Positions 14,546 to 20,122 of a DNA stretch of 20,122 nt are shown piece after piece. Position 1 is the stretch's first letter; each line of letters begins with the position of its first letter. The notes under the pieces were generated by a model. The model did not search any database. It was not told the origin of the DNA and worked only from the letters and a program-made list of their open reading frames with translations. Location of the stretch: assembly GCA_000436075.1 (NCBI GenBank), contig FR884625.1:12154-32275 (forward strand), written 5' to 3'. A program made the translations under genes and the position numbers. This stretch comes from Eggerthella sp. CAG:209 (GTDB taxonomy: Bacteria > Actinomycetota > Coriobacteriia > Coriobacteriales > Eggerthellaceae).

Positions 14546-15502
14546 ATGTCCCGCTACGGCATTATCGATTTAGGTTCAAACACCATCCGACTCTGCATTT
14601 ACGAGGTGTCCTGCGCCGCGCATGAGCCCCTGCGGAAGAAGGATATCGACACCCTGCTGAACTACAAGGTGATGGCGGGCCTCGCTTCGCACGTCGAAAA
14701 GGGCGCTATGACCGAAGAAGGGGTAAAGCGCGGCATTAAAACCATCAACGCGCACCTGCGCCGCGCTTCGCACTTCAATTGCGATCGCATTGACATTTTC
14801 GCAACTGCCGTACTGCGAAACTGCTCCAATTCGCACAAGGCAACGGCAGCAATCGAAGAAGGCATTGGGCAGCGCATCTGCATCCTCTCCAACGAAGAAG
14901 AGGCGCATCTTGGCTATTTGGGTGCAAAGCTCGACCAAGACCTCGAAGCGGGCACCATGGTAGATATCGGCGGCGGTTCCACCGAGCTCACCAGCATCAA
15001 GGGCGGCTTCGATCTTGCGAAAACCAGCATTCCGCAGGGTTCGCTTTCGTCCTTCGCAAACTACGTAGCGGGGCTGATGCCCACTCAGAAGGAAGTCAAC
15101 GCCATAGCGCAGGCTTTCCGCGAACTTGCAGAAAAGGAAGAAACCGACGTATACCACTGTACCCAGCTTTACGGCATCGGAGGCTCCATCCGATCTGCCG
15201 GCTCCATCCGATCTGCCGCAAAGCTCTATGGCGATCTGTGCAACAACGGCAACCGTTTCAATTACTTGCTGCCCGAACACATCGATGCCATCCTGAACCG
15301 CTACGCAGAAGACCCCAACGCCTTTGCCCATGAGGCTTTGCGCACCCTCCCCGATCGCATCCATACGCTTATTCCCGGCTGCGTCATCATCCGCGAAGCC
15401 TTCAAGCTGTGCGGTGGCGAGCGTCTAGACATCTGCAAGTACGGTGTGCGCGAGGGGTATTTGGCTGAACGCGTTCTAGTAAAACCCGTCAGTTTCGCCT
15501 AA
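14546..15502 (+). CDS. ppx: Exopolyphosphatase, Ppx/GppA family
   Basis: Releases phosphate from polyP chain ends, or hydrolyses pppGpp; the neighbouring ppk genes favour polyP. It is 318 aa, the short single-module form without the C-terminal HD domain of E. coli Ppx. Actin-fold motifs: GIIDLGSNTIRLCIYE (5-20), FATAVLRN (85-92), SNEEEAHLGYLG (115-126) with the likely catalytic glutamate, VDIGGGSTEL (139-148), and YGIGGSIRSA (209-218). Directly after the last motif, GSIRSA is repeated (213-218 and 219-224) because of an exact 18-bp tandem duplication; most family members have only one copy there. The gene remains in frame. It starts at ATG 14546 after AAGGAG. ppk1 follows 159 bp later with its own likely promoter. 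Confidence 0.93.
   Translation: MSRYGIIDLGSNTIRLCIYEVSCAAHEPLRKKDIDTLLNYKVMAGLASHVEKGAMTEEGVKRGIKTINAHLRRASHFNCDRIDIFATAVLRNCSNSHKATAAIEEGIGQRICILSNEEEAHLGYLGAKLDQDLEAGTMVDIGGGSTELTSIKGGFDLAKTSIPQGSLSSFANYVAGLMPTQKEVNAIAQAFRELAEKEETDVYHCTQLYGIGGSIRSAGSIRSAAKLYGDLCNNGNRFNYLLPEHIDAILNRYAEDPNAFAHEALRTLPDRIHTLIPGCVIIREAFKLCGGERLDICKYGVREGYLAERVLVKPVSFA
15182..15217 (+). repeat. 18-bp tandem duplication within ppx
   Basis: Two exact copies of GGCTCCATCCGATCTGCC (15182-15199 and 15200-15217). In protein this duplicates GSIRSA inside the conserved glycine motif of the second actin-like subdomain. Exact identity suggests a recent slippage event. Confidence 0.95.
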
Positions 15503-15586
15503 AAGCACCATCATCACGGAGGAATGCCACAAGATATTGCGATTCGTTGCGCGATAAAAGGGCATCTTACCTGCGAAAAACCGCTA

Positions 15587-15614
15587 TTAACGATTACAAT
15601 AATTCCTAGATAAT
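15587..15614 (+). promoter_or_regulatory. Probable ppk1 promoter
   Basis: TTAACG (15587-15592, 4 of 6 to the -35 consensus), a 16-bp spacer, then GATAAT (15609-15614, 5 of 6 to the -10). Predicted start is near 15621, about 40 nt before the ppk1 ATG. Confidence 0.55.
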
Positions 15615-15616
15615 AC

Positions 15617-15630
15617 TGGCGCATGCGCCA
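15617..15630 (+). promoter_or_regulatory. 14-bp perfect palindrome at the ppk1 transcription start
   Basis: TGGCGCATGCGCCA reads the same on both strands and lies 3 bp after the -10, covering the predicted +1. This is a classic operator position; it could instead be chance. Confidence 0.45.
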
Positions 15631-15661
15631 TTAATCTGGGGAAAAGAATAGAGGGGAAATC

Positions 15662-18523
15662 ATGGAAGCGAAACAGAATTCCAGTGTTGGTGTATCTGCT
15701 ACCACGGAAACACATCCCAAACATAAGAGTCATCACGTTCTGCCCTATATGCAAAACCGTGAGCTTTCTTGGCTCGAATTCAACAAGCGTGTACTCGATC
15801 AAGGCGAAGACCATAACGTTCCCTTGCTCGAACGCCTCACCTTCGTGTCCATCTTCTGCAGCAACTTGCAGGAGTTCTTCATGGTACGCGTTGGCAGCCT
15901 TACCGATCTTTCTTTGGTAAACAAAGACCTGCGCGACAACAAAACGCAGATGACGCCCAACGAACAGCTCCAGGCAATCTATGAGCGCTGCCATGAGCTG
16001 TACCCGGAGGAAGAACGCATCTACAACAAGATCATGGGTCAATTGGCCGAATGCGGCATCCGCCAGCTTCAGCCCGAAGACCTTTCGCCCGAACAGGCGG
16101 AGTATCTTCGCAAGCACCTGAAAGAACGCGTTGTCCCCTACCTTTCGCCGCAGATCATCAATTCGCGTCACCCCTTCCCTCACCTGGAAAACGGTGCACT
16201 GTACGTTCTTGCGCGCCTGGTCAGCGACGAAGAGGGTGGCGCAAAGTCCAAAGCAACTGAGAGCAAGGGCAAAAAGAAGGGCAAGAACATTGGCGCCGAC
16301 GATGCTACGTTCGGCCTTATTCCGCTGCCCCATCAGGCAAAGCGCGTAATCAAGCTGCCTGGTGAAGGCACTCAGTACATCCTTCTGGAACACGCCATCA
16401 AAACCATCGTTGATGAAGTGTTCTCTATGTACACCACCAAGCGCGCAAGCGTTATCTGCGTAACACGCAACGCCGACATCGACCCGAACGATGGCACCGA
16501 AGAAGATCTTGATTACGACTACCGCGAGCACATGAAGCGCATGCTGAAGAAGCGCGCACGCCTGGCTCCTGTTCGCTTGGAAACCGATACGCCCCTTTCC
16601 TCCGCTACGGAAAAGTTCCTTCTGAAGCGCTTGGATCTGAAGCCCTGCCAGAGCTACGTTACCAGCGTCCCGCTCGATATGAGCTATGCCTGGGGTCTTT
16701 CCAGCATGATCGATTCTGAGCTAGCACGCGACATCACCAACGAACCGTTCACGCCGCAATGGCCAGCATGCTTCGACAAAAAGCGACCCATCATGGAACA
16801 GGTAGCCGAGCGCGACGCTCTGCTTGCGTACCCTTATGAAAGCATGGATCCGTTTATCAACCTGCTCCGCGAAGCAGCGAACGATCCTTCGGTATTCTCG
16901 ATCAAGATCACGCTGTACCGCCTTGCCAGCCAGTCCCATCTGGCAGAAGCCTTGGTAACTGCTGCAGAAAACGGCAAGGAAGTTACCGCGCTGTTCGAAC
17001 TGCGCGCCCGCTTCGACGAGTCCAACAACATCGAGTGGTCGCAACGCTTTGAGCAGGCTGGTGCCAACGTAATCTACGGTTTCCACGACTTCAAGGTTCA
17101 CTCGAAGATCTGCACCATCGCACGCCATACCGAAAACGGCATCCAGTACATTACCCAGCTGGGCACGGGCAACTACAACGAGAAAACCTCGAGGCTCTAT
17201 ACCGACTTCAGCTTCATCACCACCGATGAAGGAATCGGCAAGGATGCCGCAAAGTTCTTCCGCAACATGAGCTTGGAAAACGCTTCCGATGAATATCAGA
17301 AGCTTTCGGTTGCTCCGTTGCAAATCAAGCCGATGATTCTCCATAAGATCGATGAGCAGATCGCGCTTGCTAAAAGCGGCAAGCCCAACGGCCTGTCGTT
17401 CAAGACCAATTCCATCACCGACAAGGACATCATCGACAAGATTGCCGAAGCCTCCCAGGCTGGCGTTAAAACCACGTTGTTCGTACGCGGCATTTCGTGC
17501 CTGGTTCCCGGCGTTGAGGGTTACACCGAAAACGTTGAGGTTGTTTCCATCGTTGGTCGCTTGCTGGAGCACAGCCGCATCTACGGATTCGGTCCGCGCG
17601 ATAATCGCGAGATCTACCTTTCCAGCGCCGACCTGATGACGCGCAACATGGAAAAGCGTGTGGAAATCGCTTGGCCCATCTACGATCCCGAGCTGAAGGA
17701 ACGCGTTAACGAGTATCTGGACATCTCGCTTTCCGACACCGCCAAACTGCGCATGTTGAAGAACGACTTGGAATACACCCCACTCGAATTCTTCTGCAGC
17801 GAAAATGCGGACGGCAGCACCGAATCGTTTGATTCTCAGGCTTACCTTATTCAGAAGGCACGCGATGATTATCGCCACGCCAGCGAACTGCGCGAAGAAG
17901 AAGAGGCGCGTCGAGCTGAGCTTGCCCGAATCGAGCGCATGAAAGCAGCCGAGGAAGAGGAACGCAAAGCTCGCGAAGAAGCCGAGGCAAAGGAAGCTGC
18001 TGAAGAAGCATGCAGGAAGGCCGCTGAGGAAGCTGCTGAGCTGAAGGCGAAGGCCGAGGCGGAGGCAAAGGCGAAGGCCGAGGCGGAGGCAAAGGCGAAG
18101 GCCGAAGCGGAAGCGGAGCTTGCTGCCCTGAAGAAAGCCCAGGAAGAAGCCGAGGCAGCCGCGCTGAAGGCAAAGGCCGAAGCGGAGGCAAAGGCAAGGG
18201 CCGAAGCCGAAGCAGAACTCGCCGCCTTGAAAAAGGCACAGCAAGAAGCTGAAGCTCAGCGAATTGCCGCCGAAAAGGCCGCAGAGCAAGCCGAGATCAA
18301 CATTCCTCGTGGCCTCGAGGAAATTGAGCCTGGTGTTGCAGGGCCCGCCACTAACACCGCCGAGGTGAATGCGCAAAAAGTCGATGCTAGGCCTATCGTG
18401 CTTTCCCCTTCCCTGGAAAGGAAAATCGAAGAAGCAGCAGACAAGGCAGCTATCCAGCTGGTGCCGAAGAAGCCCAGCCTGTGGCAGCGCATTAAATTCC
18501 TGTTCACCGGCAGGCTCGACTAG
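15662..18523 (+). CDS. ppk1: Polyphosphate kinase 1 with a C-terminal coiled-coil extension
   Basis: Makes long-chain polyP from ATP, reversibly. The PPK1 core spans about 28-740: PYMQNRELSWLEFNKRVL (28-45), SRHPFPHLENGALY (168-181), SIKITLYRLA (413-422), and the two catalytic histidines H480 in FKVHSKICTI (phospho-acceptor) and H637 in LLEHSRIYGFG, with GTGNYNEKTSRLYTDF (501-516). A Lys-rich insert lies at 191-212. Unlike normal PPK1, which ends around 690-740, it continues about 210 residues. Residues 742-878 form a charged Ala/Glu/Lys helix with KAKAEAEA repeats resembling TolA domain II, then comes a Pro-containing tail ending SLWQRIKFLFTGRLD, an amphipathic basic-aromatic segment that could touch membrane. 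The reading frame is continuous to the stop. The ATG has GAGGGG 6 nt upstream. It follows ppx, and a terminator follows it. The tail's function is unknown. Confidence 0.95.
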   Translation: MEAKQNSSVGVSATTETHPKHKSHHVLPYMQNRELSWLEFNKRVLDQGEDHNVPLLERLTFVSIFCSNLQEFFMVRVGSLTDLSLVNKDLRDNKTQMTPNEQLQAIYERCHELYPEEERIYNKIMGQLAECGIRQLQPEDLSPEQAEYLRKHLKERVVPYLSPQIINSRHPFPHLENGALYVLARLVSDEEGGAKSKATESKGKKKGKNIGADDATFGLIPLPHQAKRVIKLPGEGTQYILLEHAIKTIVDEVFSMYTTKRASVICVTRNADIDPNDGTEEDLDYDYREHMKRMLKKRARLAPVRLETDTPLSSATEKFLLKRLDLKPCQSYVTSVPLDMSYAWGLSSMIDSELARDITNEPFTPQWPACFDKKRPIMEQVAERDALLAYPYESMDPFINLLREAANDPSVFSIKITLYRLASQSHLAEALVTAAENGKEVTALFELRARFDESNNIEWSQRFEQAGANVIYGFHDFKVHSKICTIARHTENGIQYITQLGTGNYNEKTSRLYTDFSFITTDEGIGKDAAKFFRNMSLENASDEYQKLSVAPLQIKPMILHKIDEQIALAKSGKPNGLSFKTNSITDKDIIDKIAEASQAGVKTTLFVRGISCLVPGVEGYTENVEVVSIVGRLLEHSRIYGFGPRDNREIYLSSADLMTRNMEKRVEIAWPIYDPELKERVNEYLDISLSDTAKLRMLKNDLEYTPLEFFCSENADGSTESFDSQAYLIQKARDDYRHASELREEEEARRAELARIERMKAAEEEERKAREEAEAKEAAEEACRKAAEEAAELKAKAEAEAKAKAEAEAKAKAEAEAELAALKKAQEEAEAAALKAKAEAEAKARAEAEAELAALKKAQQEAEAQRIAAEKAAEQAEINIPRGLEEIEPGVAGPATNTAEVNAQKVDARPIVLSPSLERKIEEAADKAAIQLVPKKPSLWQRIKFLFTGRLD
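18044..18115 (+). repeat. Three 24-bp tandem repeats in the ppk1 tail
   Basis: Units at 18044-18067, 18068-18091 and 18092-18115 each encode KAKAEAEA. The first two are near-identical in DNA and the third differs by G-to-A and A-to-G third-position changes. Such arrays can gain or lose units, changing coiled-coil length. Confidence 0.9.
18068..18265 (+). repeat. Duplicated 33-residue coiled-coil module in ppk1
   Basis: Residues 803-835 and 836-868 (18068-18166 and 18167-18265) share the pattern of two KAKAEAEA units followed by ELAALKKAQ and an EAEA-type end. The copies differ at few positions (K/R, E/Q and the last residues), showing an older duplication than the 24-bp units. Confidence 0.85.
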
Positions 18524-18544
18524 CGGCAAAACCGAAGGACAGCC

Positions 18545-18568
18545 ATAGAAAGATAAACCTCTTTCTAT
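18545..18568 (+). other. AT-rich inverted repeat after ppk1
   Basis: A 9-bp perfect stem, ATAGAAAGA (18545-18553) with TCTTTCTAT (18560-18568), and a 6-nt loop, 21 bp past the ppk1 stop. It is too AT-rich to be a strong terminator and may support the main terminator downstream. Confidence 0.5.
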
Positions 18569-18585
18569 TTATCCGCCAAGACACA

Positions 18586-18627
18586 AAAGCCTCCTGATTC
18601 GCAATTGAATCAGGAGGCTTTGTTTTT
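18586..18627 (+). terminator. Bidirectional terminator between ppk1 and the helicase gene
   Basis: A perfect 15-bp stem (18586-18600 with 18607-18621) closes a 6-nt loop. It is followed by GTTTTT on the plus strand, and on the minus strand the stem runs into TTTTGTG. It serves the two convergent genes. Confidence 0.93.
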
Positions 18628-18724
18628 AAGGCGTGCTAATCATGCTCAATTACCCTCAAGCAGCCGCGAAAGCCGCATGCCCCTTAGCATTCACGCACGC
18701 TTCCCATAAGTGGAGTGGACGATA

Positions 18725-20122
18725 CTATTGGCTGTTGCGCCTTCCGCGATGATTTTTCGCTCCTTGGGAACGCTTACGTTTTCCAGGCTTAGGCATTTGG
18801 CGAACGCCAGAAGAACGCACGCCAGGCCTAAACGCTGCTGGCACCTCTTCGGCGTTCCGCTCAGAATTGCGACGTTTGCCATTGCCACCATTCGAACGCT
18901 TTCGGTCCGAAGAACGAACGGCATTCTTGCGCGAAGGTTTCGCCTGTTGTTTTTTATCTTGGCTACGGCCAGCACCCTGATTACGCTTGCCACTACGACC
19001 GCGACCAGCAGAAGAGGAGCGAGAAGGCTGTTCATTGCCCTCGGAAGCTTCCTCGGACCTATCCTGGCTTGCTTTGCTGCTTGCCTGGACCCGACTCGAT
19101 GCCGCCTTCTTTTCACGAGCCTTGCGACGTTTCTTCTTGGCCTTCTTTCCAGGCACCTTCGAAGCAGGGACTCGATCAGGGTCGATGAATACAGGGTTTT
19201 CGCCCAGTTCAAGGCCTTCGGCATCGTAGAGATCCACCGTTTTGCCCATCAAGGCCTCGATGTCGTTGAACTCATCGAAGTCTTGCTCGGTAACAAACGT
19301 GAGCGACCAGCCAACATCGCCACCGCGGCCCGTACGGCCAATACGATGGATATAGTCGACAGGATCTTCAGGCACATCGAAGTTGACGACATAGTTCACA
19401 TCGGCGATATCGATTCCTCGAGCCAGCACATCGGTTGCGACCAAAACATCAACCTCACCGGCGCTGAACGAGCGAAGAGCGCGCTCACGCTGGTTCTGTG
19501 TGCGATCACCGTGAATAACCGCGCATGAGATGTTGGCCTTCACCAAACGACGACGGCAAGCATCGGCACGATGCTTGGTGCGAGTAAAGACAATAACGCG
19601 CTCGGAACCTGCCTTTTTCAGCACTTGAGCCAAAAGCGCATTCTTCGCCTCTAGGGAAACAGGAAGTGCATACTGCTCTACGGTGTCTGCCGTTGAGGTT
19701 ACCGGCGCAATCTCGATACGAGCAGGAGTTTTCACCAAATCGGTGATGGATCCAACCTTGCCCTCGTCGAGAGTTGCAGAGAACAACAACGTTTGGCGCT
19801 GTTCGGGAGTTGCACCCACAATGGTGCGAATGGCAGGCAAAAAGCCCATATCGAGCATGCGATCTGCCTCATCAAGAACAAGAACCTGAACCTGATCGAG
19901 CGAGCAAGCGCCCTGCTCCATCAAATCGATCAAGCGACCAGGAGTGGCAATAAGGATATCGCAGCCTTGCTTCAGGGCATTGCGCTGAGGGCCGTAACCC
20001 AAGCCGCCCACAACCGTGACCGAGGAATGGCCCGTATGCTTGGCAACGGTACGACACACCGATTCTATCTGTTGAGCAAGTTCGCGGGTGGGCGTAACCA
20101 CCAGAAGGTACGGACCACACCC
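18725..20122 (-). CDS. DEAD-box RNA helicase, 5' end outside the window
   Basis: An ATP-dependent RNA helicase acting in ribosome assembly or RNA turnover. About 466 residues are visible; the start, Q motif and Walker A lie beyond the window edge, so this is partial, not truncated biologically. Visible motifs in order: PTRELAQQ (Ia), TPGRLIDLM (Ib), VLVLDEADRMLDMGF (II), LFSATL (III), VIFTRTKHRAD (IV), ATDVLARGIDIADVNYVVNFDVPEDPVDYIHRIGRTGRGG (V and VI, read as separate blocks). After the helicase core comes a tail of about 150 residues very rich in Lys, Arg, Ser and Gln, with a KKAKKKRRKAREKK stretch, probably disordered and RNA-binding. The order resembles RhlE/DeaD-like actinobacterial proteins, but no subfamily can be fixed without the N-terminus. 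It converges on ppk1. Confidence 0.95.
   Translation of the reverse strand, partial: GCGPYLLVVTPTRELAQQIESVCRTVAKHTGHSSVTVVGGLGYGPQRNALKQGCDILIATPGRLIDLMEQGACSLDQVQVLVLDEADRMLDMGFLPAIRTIVGATPEQRQTLLFSATLDEGKVGSITDLVKTPARIEIAPVTSTADTVEQYALPVSLEAKNALLAQVLKKAGSERVIVFTRTKHRADACRRRLVKANISCAVIHGDRTQNQRERALRSFSAGEVDVLVATDVLARGIDIADVNYVVNFDVPEDPVDYIHRIGRTGRGGDVGWSLTFVTEQDFDEFNDIEALMGKTVDLYDAEGLELGENPVFIDPDRVPASKVPGKKAKKKRRKAREKKAASSRVQASSKASQDRSEEASEGNEQPSRSSSAGRGRSGKRNQGAGRSQDKKQQAKPSRKNAVRSSDRKRSNGGNGKRRNSERNAEEVPAAFRPGVRSSGVRQMPKPGKRKRSQGAKNHRGRRNSQ

Noticed and set aside
15524..15613. A 29-codon ORF (MPQDIAIRCAIKGHLTCEKP...) between ppx and ppk1 after GGAGG
   Set aside because: The GGAGG is only about 1 nt from the ATG, too close for normal initiation, and the frame runs through the ppk1 promoter.
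18044..18115. A CRISPR-like array
   Set aside because: Units are directly adjacent without spacers, translate as KAKAEAEA in frame, and no cas gene is present.
17895..18300. The repeat-rich ppk1 tail as a separate downstream gene or a frameshift artefact
   Set aside because: The frame is continuous from the PPK1 core, with no start/ribosome site at the boundary, and the repeats are in whole codons.
16721..18529. A 602-codon open frame antisense to ppk1
   Set aside because: It lies entirely opposite a well-conserved PPK1 and its repeat tail. Its Leu/Cys/Phe/Gly-rich composition is what antisense reading of Lys/Glu/Ala codons produces. No ribosome site or family resemblance.

Overview
The window reads as part of a chromosome from a Gram-positive, probably strictly anaerobic bacterium of mid-range GC content. 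My best guess is a Coriobacteriia (Eggerthellales) actinobacterium; this is inference. It rests on a class B-type sortase with no outer-membrane genes, a PurF that keeps all four Fe-S cluster cysteines, and clean Shine-Dalgarno/ATG starts. No rRNA, tRNA, CRISPR array, IS element or phage gene is visible. Thirteen protein genes cover nearly all of the sequence, and the longest gene-free stretch is about 290 bp.

Region 1 (1-3.1 kb, minus strand): leuC-leuD-leuB, the isopropylmalate isomerase and dehydrogenase steps of leucine synthesis. The operon has an extended -10 promoter before leuC, a terminator after leuB, and a terminator-like hairpin between leuD and leuB. leuA is not in the window.

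Region 2 (3.2-6.0 kb, minus strand): a probable three-gene operon. It encodes a flippase-like (LPG-synthase-TM) membrane protein, a nitroreductase-family flavoprotein, and an unusual membrane-anchored J-domain protein with six NPF motifs.

Region 3 (6.1-12.35 kb, minus strand): purine genes sortase-purF-purM-purN-purH. The sortase stop codon directly abuts the purF start, and purM, purN and purH are each followed by a terminator-like hairpin.

Region 4 (12.6-18.6 kb): a polyphosphate locus. A two-domain polyphosphate:AMP phosphotransferase (PPK2/PAP, minus) is divergent from an exopolyphosphatase (plus), which is followed by polyphosphate kinase 1 (plus). Together these would make polyP, hydrolyse it, and use it to phosphorylate AMP. 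PPK1 carries a long TolA-like Ala/Glu/Lys coiled-coil tail ending in an amphipathic segment. The Ppx gene has an exact 18-bp tandem duplication inside a conserved glycine motif. A bidirectional terminator separates ppk1 from the convergent last gene.

Region 5 (18.7-20.1 kb, minus strand): the 3' part of a DEAD-box RNA helicase with a basic disordered tail, cut by the window edge.

Most of the window is ordinary housekeeping metabolism. The best candidates for something little described are the coiled-coil PPK1 with its neighbours, the NPF-repeat J-domain membrane protein in its flippase operon, and the sortase fused transcriptionally to purine synthesis.
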